Below, in pieces: positions 26,066-34,254 of a stretch of DNA of 64,000 bases; positions within the stretch are counted from its first letter, which is position 1; each line of letters begins with the position of its first letter. This stretch comes from an uncultured Bacilli bacterium (GTDB lineage: Bacteria > Bacillota_I > Bacilli_A > RFN20 > CAG-826). The notes beneath the pieces were generated by a model that saw only the letters and a program-made list of their open reading frames with translations, ran no database searches and had not been told where the DNA came from. Location: NCBI GenBank assembly GCA_944363565.1, contig CALVUI010000003.1, positions 18,898 through 82,897 on the forward strand, read 5' to 3'. The position numbers and the translations under genes were made by a program.

Positions 26066-26071
26066 ATTATA
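26066..26071 (-). promoter_or_regulatory. -10 element of the ribU riboswitch transcript
   Basis: Perfect TATAAT on the minus strand directly before the aptamer; the -35 is weak (TTTCCT). Transcription would begin within or just before the first P1 bases, so the leader has almost no extra sequence. Confidence 0.6.
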
Positions 26072-26086
26072 GAAGCGGATACCTTA

Positions 26087-29000
26087 TTAGGAAATATAAA
26101 TGTATCCCTGCTCGTCGAGGTGGAGTTCGTGCCGCCTATCGATGGCGAAACGGATGGCACCCCTGAGATGGGCCTTCCGCTTCTCCCCGAGGTTCTCGAA
26201 ACCAAACATCAGGGCCGTCTGCTTGATGAGGTCTTCGGTGCTCATCCGCCCCTGGGCGTAGATGATGTCGCTGAAGGCATTGGAAAGCTCGGTATAGCAG
26301 ATGTCGGTGAGATCACGTTTGTTTTCCGACTTATCGACCCGGTAGTAGGGCCAGGCATCGACGTTGGTGCCGCTTGGATAATAGAAGGGCTCCGACCCAC
26401 AGATCTCCGTCACCTTGGCGGTGTCGGAAATGGCCAGTTCGACCTCGGACCGGAGTTTGGTCCCGAGGCGCTTCTGCCCGAGGGCCTCCTTGGTCTTCTC
26501 CATGATGTAATGACGGCTGACCGGGCCCTCCTTTTCGATGAGGCGCGGAACGGCTTCGTAGATCCGGACCGAATCGACACTCGAGGAGGGAAGGTTGAGG
26601 TCGGCCCTTTCGTAGGGGATCTGGTGGGGATAGAGGTCGACTTCCTTCTTGTAGAAGGAGACAGGCCCGCTTTCGAGGGTCCCGCTTTCTTCCTCCTCGT
26701 AGGGGGCGTTGATCTTCGAGACGATCTGCCGGACCACTTCCTCGGGATGGTCGAAGTATTCAAGCGACCAGAAACGGAGCAAACGCCACCTGAGGTTCTT
26801 GAGGATCGAGGGCTGGACCAGATTGCGGTCCCTCGAGGTCGGGGAGGAAACGTAACTGGGGCCATCGAGAAGGACCCCGAGGACGTACTTCTCGGGATCG
26901 GCGGGATCGATGATGGCGAGGTCCAAACGGAAGGTCGAAGTCCCAAGATCCGTGACCACCTTGTAACCGAGTTTTTGGAGGTCGGCCGCCAGGTATTTGG
27001 CTACCGAGTCGCGTCTTTCATAAACGGCGTTCCCCTGGAGGTTGGGGAGGTCGGCCGAACCGTTTTGGGCAAAGTAAAGGAAGTCGCGAAGATAGCGGGC
27101 CCCTTCGTTTTTCGCCCTTTCGGCCTGGATCATGCCCGGGAGAATCGAAGAGAAGACCACCATCTCTTCCCGAGCCCTAGTGACGGCGACGTTGAGGCGG
27201 CGCTCACCGCGTTCGCGGGAAAGAGGACCAAAGTTTAAGGAAAGGGAACCGGTCTTGGGATCGGGCCCGTAGGTGGTGGAGAACAAGATGACGTCCCTCT
27301 CGTCCCCTTGGACGTTTTCGAGGTTCTTGACGAAGATGCTCTCCCCGCCCGGCGAGGCATCGAGGTTCCGATTCTTGACTTCCTCTTTTTCAAGTAAGTC
27401 CATGATGAGGTTCTGCTGGGCTTCGTTGAAGGTGACGACCCCGATCGAGTGCTTCTTGAGTTCGGGGTTCTTCATCCTTCTTAGGATTTCTGCGACCACC
27501 GCTCTGGCTTCGTCACGGTTGACGCCCCTCCCCTTTTCATAACGGCCCTTCACGTACTTGAAGGAGACCGATTGCCTTTCCTGTTCGGGTGAAGGGAAGG
27601 TCAAAAGGGAGTTCCCGTAGAACTGGTTGTTGCTAAAAGCAATCAGGGATTCATGGCGGCTACGGTAATGCCAGTTGAGGCGGTTCCGCTTCAGACCCAT
27701 GACGATGGCGTCATCCAAAAGGCTCTCGAGGTCCTCGTCGAGGCTCACGAACAAGTCGGACCCATCGACGAGTCCGGAGACGTTAGCGGCAAAATAGTTG
27801 CTCGGAGGCATCTGCTGCTGGTCACCGGCGATGACGATCGAGGAAGCCCGGGAGATGGCCCCGACCGCTTCCGAGGTCGGGATCTGGGAGGCCTCGTCGA
27901 AGATGACGACATCGAAGTGGTCCCCGCTTTGGAGGAACTGGGCCACCGAGAGGGGCGACATCAGGAAGCAGGGGCAAAGGCGGTGGATCAAACTCCCGAA
28001 GGTGGCAAAGATATTGCGGAGGGAAACACCTCGTCCCCCGTTCTTCGCAAACTTCTTGAGCTGGTAGACCTCGGTGGTGGAGGCTAAGTTCTCGCTGATG
28101 AGGGGATAGGAAGAGGTGATGCGGGCCGCCGTCTCGACCACCGAGAGGCGTTCGAGTTCATGGAGGGCCTTGCCGTAATTATCGATGACCTTGAGGACCT
28201 CTTCCCCGGAGATGGTTTCGAGGCCGGCATCCTTGCTGGCATAGGCCACGGCCTTGTAGGAGACGGCGTTGACATAGGCGTCGAGCAGGAGATGTTCGGG
28301 GATCCGCCCTTCCTGATAGCCTTCGATAAGACCATTGGGCGAGACGGCCCGCGCTTCGTCGAGGACCTTGAGGAACTTGGTCCAACCGCCCAGCAAACCG
28401 TCGTTGCTCATGACCGAGGAGACCTTCTGGCCCTCGCGTTTGAAGTAGTCGCGTTCGTCGGGATAGTAATCCAAGTCAAAGCCAAACTTGGCCTTCAGTT
28501 GGTCATGAACGAAGGAACGTTCCGAAAGGTGGCGACGGAGTTTGGCGTCGTTTTCCTCATAGATTTTCGTGTAATCTCCCTCGGCTTTTGCGAGGATTTC
28601 GGCGATTTTGTCATAATCTACGTTCTTGCTGGCGTCCATCTCCCTAAGGATCTTGCCGAGCTGCACCGAGGCCTCGAAGGACTTCGAAACCTCGTCGTAA
28701 GATTGGGGATCTTCGGGGAGGGAGGGGAAGACGAAACGGGGATAGTCCCCGAGGTTTTCGGCCTGTCTCCGAAGGGAGTCGAGACGCTTCAGATCCTCGA
28801 CCGTCCTAAGGGCTTCCTTCCGCGAAGGCTTATGGTCGTAGTCCTTGAGGATCTCGATGATCTTCTTGAGGGGCTTGCCCCGTTTGAAGAGGGAGGAGGT
28901 CGTGTATTCCTCTTTCAGTTCCCGCAGTTCCTCGAGGTCGATCTGGCAGACCTGGGGTTGGTAGTCCTTGAGAAGCCGCGAGGTGATTTGGCTCATCTCC

Positions 29001-31903
29001 TTATGGAGGGAAAGGTATTTTCTGAGGCTATCCTCGGCATCGAGGAAGACATCGCTTCCGAGTTTCTCGGCCAGGATGTTCTTGTTGCTTCCGAGGATCG
29101 AAGAGAACTCGACGAAGAGGCCGGCGTTCTTCCTAGTGGTGTATAGACCCGGCAGCTTCCTTAGGCAGTTATAGAGGTCTAGCGAAAGATCACGGTCCAC
29201 TTCGAGGAGGGGCTTGAGGGCCTTGGGCAAGGCCTCGCGGTCCAAGAGGGAATAGTCGCGTTTCTGATAGGGAACGAAGGGATTTTGCAAATAGCCCCGG
29301 TTGAGGGATGAATAGGCCATGACCCGTTTGAGGGCTTCGATGGTGGAAGCATAACCTTCCGAGGTCAGCCCCCGGACATAGGCTTCATCCACCTCAAAGA
29401 GGCCCCGTCCATCGAGACTCCCAAGATAATCGAGGACCGCTTGGTAGATCGAGGTGTAGAAACCGTGGGGGGTATGCAATTGATCAAGCAGGGAATTGAG
29501 GCGGACCCTGAGGCCATCGACCTCGGCCGCTTTCTCGGCATAACCTTGGCTCCCCTCGAGAGGGCCGGTATCAAGGAGGCTCGAGATGTTCTTCAGAACC
29601 TCGGCCTTGGAGGTTTTGACACTGCTGACCTGGAGGCAGAAACGGCCTAGGCCCAAGGCATCGAGACGGTTCTTGACGACGTCGAGGGCCACTTCCTTCT
29701 CGGCCACGAAGAGGACCGACTTCCCATGGAAAAGGAAGTTGACGATCATGTTGGCGATGGTCTGGCTCTTCCCGGTTCCGGGAGGGCCGTCCATGATGAA
29801 GGATTCGCCGGCTAAGGCATCGCTGATGGCCTTGATTTGGGAGGAGTCAGCGGGCAAGGGCAAGGCCAAGTCCCCCGGCTTGATCTTCTCATCGATGTCG
29901 GAGACCCCGACCAAGGAGGGCTTTTCCTCCCACTCCTTCTTCCCGGAGATGAAGGAAGCGATGAAGGGGTTCTCCAATAGTTCCTGGCGTCTGGTCTTGA
30001 GGTCGTTCCACATCACGAAGTGGGCAAAGCCGAAGAGGCCGGCCGAGGAGACGTTTTCATAAAGCCTCCAGCCCTTCTTCTCGGCGATCTTCTCCCGGAT
30101 GAAGTTATAGATCAGACGGAGATCGGGAAGGCCGTCTTTTTGGCGCAGAGAGCCGGCGATCGGCGTGAAATCGAGGCCAAAGACTTCGCGGAAGTACTCG
30201 AATAGGGTCGTGTTGACGCCCAAATCTTCCAAATCGTAGGAAAACGAGAAATAGGAGCCGTTTTTGCGGCGCGGAAGCATGATGGGCAAGAGAAAGACCG
30301 GGGCGTACATGGCCCCGCGGTTGACGGAGGCGGCCCGGTCGTTGTCGAACCACTTCAATAAACCGATGGTAAGGAAGAGGGGGTTGCTTCCCGACTCTTC
30401 GAGGGCCGTATTGGCCTTGCGGGTAAGCGACTTGAAATAGTTATCGACGTCCCCGTTTTTGGCGGTGGCTAGGATCTGGCCTTTCTTCAATCCTTCCTCC
30501 GCCAAATTGCCGTAGGCTTGGGAGGGGAAGGCGATGACCTTCTCCCCTTCCTCGACCGGCATGGCCCCGAATTGGAGGGGGACGACGGTCAGGCGGTTGC
30601 GGGTCGCCATTTCCTTGATCAGCTTCTCGCTATCGGGAACGACGAATTGGACGGGACTGCTGCCGAGACGCAGGTTGATGAGGCGGTTGCCGAGATTGAG
30701 GTCGAGCAACTTTTCAAGCCAATGGTCGAAACGGTTTTTGTCCCCGCGGTCGGAGGAATCGATATAACGCCGGGCGCTTTCGTCGACCTTCGGGGTTTCC
30801 CGCGAGGAATCGATTTGAAAAGAGGGAAGATCGACTTTGACTTCCTCCCCGACCTTATGGGGCGTGGGAATCGGAAGGAGGTGTTCCTTCCGGCACATGG
30901 CGATGTCGAGGGCGTAGCGGAAGCGGGCCTCGACGCTCATCTTGGCGTAGCCTTCCTCGACCGCCGCCTCGAAGGGGGCGAGGTGGGAGGCATGGGCCAT
31001 GGTCACGTCGATGATCGAAAGGTGTTCGAAGCCCTTGGAGGCCATGGTGATGACGAGGGAGCCGTTTTCCTCATAGGGAGAAAAGCTATTTTCCTCATCG
31101 AGCCAGACGGCCGGCATCGCGTGGTTGCGCAATATGACGATGACCGGACGTAGGCCGATCGACTCGGCCAAAGAGGCATATAAAAGGGAAAAATCCAAGC
31201 AAGTCGCCACTCTTTCGTTCAATACTTCGTAAGGGAGGCGGACCCGTTGGAAGGTCTTCTCAAAGGAGGTCGGGGGCTCGCTATAACGGATGCCCCTCTT
31301 CATGAGGGCCCGGTACAGGGCCTCGAGTTCTTCGTAGACCTTGTTGGGGTCATGGTATTGGTAACCCGAGAAATCGCTCCGGCCGCATTTTTCCTGAAGC
31401 TCGGCCGCGGCTTCGGCCACCAGCTTCTTGACCTCGTCGTCATTGGGGGTGACGAAGGAAGAAAGGATTTCGGGGATCCTGATGTCGGAAGCACTCTCCT
31501 CGATCGGTAGTAACCGCAGCGAGAAGTTCTTGGTAGCTAGGACTTCCCCGGCCTTGTTGACGATTTCGAAACGGAGGGTGCAGGGCACCGCTTCGTTGAT
31601 CTGATAAAGGGACAAGGCGTCGACAAAGATCGAGAAGGAAGAAAGGAGGGTCTTGCGCCCGCTTTCGAGGACCGAGATATGGACCGGGGCGATTTGGATC
31701 CCGGGGAAGGAAGAGGTGATCAGAAGATCGACTTCGGAAATGTCCTCCTTGCCCTTATTCTCGATGGTGATCGACCTAAGGAAAGAAAATGCGTTTTGGC
31801 GGTTTTTCCCGGAAACCCGTTTGAGTTCCATCTCCGCCTGAAAGTTGACATAAGTGAATTCCTTAAGACCTTCGACGAGGATGTTCAACAAAGTTTCCGC
31901 CAT
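26087..31903 (-). CDS. giant DUF4011-type SF1 helicase with C-terminal restriction-like nuclease and DUF3320
   Basis: 1938 residues. Order: an N-terminal beta-rich region, a transglutaminase-like fold (CLDFSLLYASLAESIG near 233 and NHAMPAVW near 261), DUF4011 (about 390-560, DLNLGNRLINLR), a split SF1 helicase with Walker A GPPGTGKSQT near 700 and Walker B DEASQIPTSEAVGAI near 1335, GDQQQMPPS and HYRSRHESLI motifs, then a Vsr/DUF559-like nuclease domain (STFRLDLAII near 1650, followed by DGPSY) and a C-terminal DUF3320. This architecture resembles large DUF4011-helicase-nuclease proteins tied to phage defence, but no defence partner is beside it. TATAAT lies 7 nt before the ATG. Confidence 0.88.
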   Translation of the reverse strand: MAETLLNILVEGLKEFTYVNFQAEMELKRVSGKNRQNAFSFLRSITIENKGKEDISEVDLLITSSFPGIQIAPVHISVLESGRKTLLSSFSIFVDALSLYQINEAVPCTLRFEIVNKAGEVLATKNFSLRLLPIEESASDIRIPEILSSFVTPNDDEVKKLVAEAAAELQEKCGRSDFSGYQYHDPNKVYEELEALYRALMKRGIRYSEPPTSFEKTFQRVRLPYEVLNERVATCLDFSLLYASLAESIGLRPVIVILRNHAMPAVWLDEENSFSPYEENGSLVITMASKGFEHLSIIDVTMAHASHLAPFEAAVEEGYAKMSVEARFRYALDIAMCRKEHLLPIPTPHKVGEEVKVDLPSFQIDSSRETPKVDESARRYIDSSDRGDKNRFDHWLEKLLDLNLGNRLINLRLGSSPVQFVVPDSEKLIKEMATRNRLTVVPLQFGAMPVEEGEKVIAFPSQAYGNLAEEGLKKGQILATAKNGDVDNYFKSLTRKANTALEESGSNPLFLTIGLLKWFDNDRAASVNRGAMYAPVFLLPIMLPRRKNGSYFSFSYDLEDLGVNTTLFEYFREVFGLDFTPIAGSLRQKDGLPDLRLIYNFIREKIAEKKGWRLYENVSSAGLFGFAHFVMWNDLKTRRQELLENPFIASFISGKKEWEEKPSLVGVSDIDEKIKPGDLALPLPADSSQIKAISDALAGESFIMDGPPGTGKSQTIANMIVNFLFHGKSVLFVAEKEVALDVVKNRLDALGLGRFCLQVSSVKTSKAEVLKNISSLLDTGPLEGSQGYAEKAAEVDGLRVRLNSLLDQLHTPHGFYTSIYQAVLDYLGSLDGRGLFEVDEAYVRGLTSEGYASTIEALKRVMAYSSLNRGYLQNPFVPYQKRDYSLLDREALPKALKPLLEVDRDLSLDLYNCLRKLPGLYTTRKNAGLFVEFSSILGSNKNILAEKLGSDVFLDAEDSLRKYLSLHKEMSQITSRLLKDYQPQVCQIDLEELRELKEEYTTSSLFKRGKPLKKIIEILKDYDHKPSRKEALRTVEDLKRLDSLRRQAENLGDYPRFVFPSLPEDPQSYDEVSKSFEASVQLGKILREMDASKNVDYDKIAEILAKAEGDYTKIYEENDAKLRRHLSERSFVHDQLKAKFGFDLDYYPDERDYFKREGQKVSSVMSNDGLLGGWTKFLKVLDEARAVSPNGLIEGYQEGRIPEHLLLDAYVNAVSYKAVAYASKDAGLETISGEEVLKVIDNYGKALHELERLSVVETAARITSSYPLISENLASTTEVYQLKKFAKNGGRGVSLRNIFATFGSLIHRLCPCFLMSPLSVAQFLQSGDHFDVVIFDEASQIPTSEAVGAISRASSIVIAGDQQQMPPSNYFAANVSGLVDGSDLFVSLDEDLESLLDDAIVMGLKRNRLNWHYRSRHESLIAFSNNQFYGNSLLTFPSPEQERQSVSFKYVKGRYEKGRGVNRDEARAVVAEILRRMKNPELKKHSIGVVTFNEAQQNLIMDLLEKEEVKNRNLDASPGGESIFVKNLENVQGDERDVILFSTTYGPDPKTGSLSLNFGPLSRERGERRLNVAVTRAREEMVVFSSILPGMIQAERAKNEGARYLRDFLYFAQNGSADLPNLQGNAVYERRDSVAKYLAADLQKLGYKVVTDLGTSTFRLDLAIIDPADPEKYVLGVLLDGPSYVSSPTSRDRNLVQPSILKNLRWRLLRFWSLEYFDHPEEVVRQIVSKINAPYEEEESGTLESGPVSFYKKEVDLYPHQIPYERADLNLPSSSVDSVRIYEAVPRLIEKEGPVSRHYIMEKTKEALGQKRLGTKLRSEVELAISDTAKVTEICGSEPFYYPSGTNVDAWPYYRVDKSENKRDLTDICYTELSNAFSDIIYAQGRMSTEDLIKQTALMFGFENLGEKRKAHLRGAIRFAIDRRHELHLDEQGYIYIS

Positions 31904-31910
31904 TAAAAGG

Positions 31911-31916
31911 ATTATA
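31911..31916 (-). promoter_or_regulatory. -10 element, leaderless promoter of the helicase gene
   Basis: Perfect TATAAT on the minus strand, 7 nt before the ATG, with CCTTTTA between and so no ribosome-binding site. The -35 is not clear. Confidence 0.6.
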
Positions 31917-31948
31917 AACCAAGATGGGTTCCCTTTTGGGGACCGACA

Positions 31949-32788
31949 TTAGTTTTTCTTCTCGGAAATCTTGGCCAAAAAGGTCTCGAGGGCCCCTTTG
32001 GTCGGGAAGTCGATGGTCAGGGACTTTTCCTTCTTCTTTATCGAATCGGCCCCGATCTTGATGGCGGTGGCCCTGAGATCGTCTTCCCTTTGTCCCGGGA
32101 AGAGGACCCGGCGGCAGAGTTCCTCGGTCTCCCGGACCGAATAGGAATTGCGGATCACGGCCTCCGAAACATCGAGGCAGTCATTGTAGGAAAGGGGAAT
32201 GAGGGCCCGGGCATGCCCATAGGTCAATCTCCCCTTGGCCAGTTCGTCTATGACGGGTTCAGGTAACTTCAAAAGGCGGATGATGTTGGTGATCTGGCTT
32301 CTCGAGGCGTGGCTTAACCTCGCCAAGGTCGCTTGGCTATAGCCGTATTCGGAAATGAGGGCCTGGTAGATGAGGGCCATTTCCAAAACGCTGCCTTCCC
32401 GTTGGTCACGGACGTCGGCTAGTAGCATCAGGAGGGTTTCTTCATCCGAAGCCTCGGAAATGACACATGGGACTTCCTTTAATCCGACGATTCTAGCCCC
32501 GTAGTAACGCTTCCTCCCAAGGATCAATTCATACCTCCCCTGGTAGGGCCTTACCAGCAAGGGATTCCATAGGCCCCTGTCCTTGAGGGCGGCAGCAAAG
32601 CGTTCGCTTTCCTGCTTGGAGGGACGGGCCTTACGGACCGTATGGTTGTCGTCGATGAGAGATAGGGAAAGCATGACCCCGCCACTGACCTGGTACTCCT
32701 TTTCGAGTTCGGCAATGACGTCATTGCGGGCGAACTTCTCCATCAAGGAGGAGAGGGTCGGGTTTGGTTTCCTCTGGCTCTTACTCAT
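31949..32788 (-). CDS. parB: ParB/Spo0J-like chromosome partitioning protein, divergent
   Basis: 279 residues with the ParB layout: N-terminal ParB/Srx-like domain, central helix-turn-helix (YSQATLARLSHASRSQITNIIRLLKLP near 150-180) and a C-terminal dimerisation part. It should bind parS and load SMC. The CTP-binding motifs differ from consensus: GERRxRA reads GRKRYYGA and ENIQRE reads ADVRDQRE. Its ATG overlaps the parA stop by 8 bases, and mnmG-rsmG-parA-parB is the standard origin-proximal order. No parS (TGTTTCACGTGAAACA) was found by eye in the window. It could also be a Noc-type paralogue. Confidence 0.88.
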   Translation of the reverse strand: MSKSQRKPNPTLSSLMEKFARNDVIAELEKEYQVSGGVMLSLSLIDDNHTVRKARPSKQESERFAAALKDRGLWNPLLVRPYQGRYELILGRKRYYGARIVGLKEVPCVISEASDEETLLMLLADVRDQREGSVLEMALIYQALISEYGYSQATLARLSHASRSQITNIIRLLKLPEPVIDELAKGRLTYGHARALIPLSYNDCLDVSEAVIRNSYSVRETEELCRRVLFPGQREDDLRATAIKIGADSIKKKEKSLTIDFPTKGALETFLAKISEKKN

Positions 32789-33542
32789 GCTCGATCACTT
32801 CCCTAGCCAATGCGAAATAGGCCAAGGATCCTTGGGCGGAGGGTCGCCAATTGGTGACCGGCAGGCCCCGGCTCACCGCCTCGGCAACCGAGATATTCCG
32901 TGGCACAATGGCCGCAAAAGTCGTTTCTTTGAAGAGACTTTTGATTTCCTGCATGACGTCGATGGCCAGCTTGGTCCTCGGATCGAACATCGTCAGCAAG
33001 ATCCCCTCGATCTCGAGGTTTGGATTATAGGAACGCTGGATCGAGGCAATGGAGGACAGGATGGCGGCCACCGCCTCCATCGCGAAGTATTCGCATTGAA
33101 CCGGGATGATGACCGAGTCGGCGGCCACCAGGGCATTGATGTTCAATAGGCCTAGGGAAGGAGGGCAATCCAAAATGAAATATTGGTAGTCTTCCCTGAA
33201 GGGTTCCAAGGCGGTCCTAAGAGACGAAAAAGGAGCCAAACGCTCACCTCCACGGGGCTCGAAAGAAGCTAATCTAAGGTTCGAAGGAACGATGTCCACC
33301 CCCGAGCATTCGTCGTGGATCAGGAGTTCCTTTAATTTCTTCGCTCCGGCTAGTAATTCGCAAGTCGTATCGGCAATGCCGGTCACATCGAGGCCATAGC
33401 AACGTCCCGCGTTGCCCTGCGGGTCCATGTCGATAAGGCAAACCTTCTTCCCGAGTTTGCTTAAGGCACTGGACAAGTTGACGGCGGTCGTGGTCTTCCC
33501 GACTCCGCCCTTTTGATTGGCGATGGCGATGATGCGGCTCAT
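32781..33542 (-). CDS. parA: ParA/Soj chromosome partitioning ATPase
   Basis: A 253-residue deviant-Walker ATPase. It starts MSRIIAIANQKGGVGKTTTAVNL, with the deviant Walker A KGGVGKTT (both lysines present), A' motif IDMDPQGNAGRCYG, and Walker B YFILDCPPSLGLLN. It works with ParB in origin segregation and regulation of DnaA. The mRNA is probably leaderless: GATAAT lies 7 nt before the ATG and no Shine-Dalgarno is present. The gene follows rsmG with a 31-nt gap. Confidence 0.97.
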   Translation of the reverse strand: MSRIIAIANQKGGVGKTTTAVNLSSALSKLGKKVCLIDMDPQGNAGRCYGLDVTGIADTTCELLAGAKKLKELLIHDECSGVDIVPSNLRLASFEPRGGERLAPFSSLRTALEPFREDYQYFILDCPPSLGLLNINALVAADSVIIPVQCEYFAMEAVAAILSSIASIQRSYNPNLEIEGILLTMFDPRTKLAIDVMQEIKSLFKETTFAAIVPRNISVAEAVSRGLPVTNWRPSAQGSLAYFALAREVIEHE

Positions 33543-33549
33543 GTTGCAA

Positions 33550-33555
33550 ATTATC
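33550..33555 (-). promoter_or_regulatory. -10 element, leaderless promoter of parA-parB
   Basis: GATAAT on the minus strand, 7 nt before the parA ATG, in the short gap after rsmG. The -35 is poor (TTTAGG at 17 nt). Confidence 0.45.
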
Positions 33556-33573
33556 GGACTTTTGTCCTCTCCC

Positions 33574-34254
33574 CTAAAGGGGGCGTTTTACCATTTTGGC
33601 ATAGGGACGGGGATATTTATGGGGCGTCTCCGCCTTTTTGGTATAGATTCCGATCACCCGTTTCCCTTTTTCTTCGGGCAATTCGAAGGAGTTCCGAGAG
33701 ACCTCGGCTAGGCCGAGTTCCTTGGCGGCCCTGAGAGCCCCGTCCATATCTTTCTCGCCTTCACTCCCCTTCATGGAGACGAAGGTCCCGCCCTTCTTCA
33801 ACAAGGGGGCGGAGATTTCTAAAAGGATTGGCAAAGAGCCGACGGCCCGGGCGGTAATGACGTCATAGGTCTCCCGGCCGGGGATTTCCTCGGCCCGGCT
33901 TTGAAGGACTTCGGCATTATCGAGGCCCAAGGCTTCGATGGCTTTCTTCAAGAAGCCGACCTTCTTGCCATTCGACTCACATAGGACCAAATGGCTGGTC
34001 GGACAAACGATGGCGAAGACTAGGCCGGGAAAACCGGCTCCGGAACCAATATCGAGGACCTTCTTCCCTTCAATCGAAGTGATGGCCAAGGGAAGGAGGC
34101 AATCATAAAGGTGTTTGACGATGGCTTCGTCCTTGTCCCTGATGGCGGTGAGATTGGTGGTTTTGTTGGCCTCCAAGACCAAATCCAAAAAGCGATCAAG
34201 AAGATCGGCCCTTTGGACAAAGGGGAAGGCCTTCAGCAAGTCATCAAAGCTCAT
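33574..34254 (-). CDS. rsmG: 16S rRNA (guanine-527-N7)-methyltransferase
   Basis: Methylates G527 of 16S rRNA using SAM. The 226-residue protein has the family segments NLTAIRDKDEAIVKHLYDCL (residues 34-53), SAM motif I VLDIGSGAGFPG near 68, and ITARAVGSLPILLE near 132. The last ~20 residues (HKYPRPYAKMVKRPL) match the common YPR.....KKPL end. The start overlaps the mnmG stop by 11 bases, the usual gidA-gidB pairing. Confidence 0.97.
   Translation of the reverse strand: MSFDDLLKAFPFVQRADLLDRFLDLVLEANKTTNLTAIRDKDEAIVKHLYDCLLPLAITSIEGKKVLDIGSGAGFPGLVFAIVCPTSHLVLCESNGKKVGFLKKAIEALGLDNAEVLQSRAEEIPGRETYDVITARAVGSLPILLEISAPLLKKGGTFVSMKGSEGEKDMDGALRAAKELGLAEVSRNSFELPEEKGKRVIGIYTKKAETPHKYPRPYAKMVKRPL

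Noticed and set aside
31918..31948. Weak hairpin GGTCCCC-AAAA-GGGAACC after parB
   Set aside because: No T-tract follows on either strand, so a terminator call is not supported.
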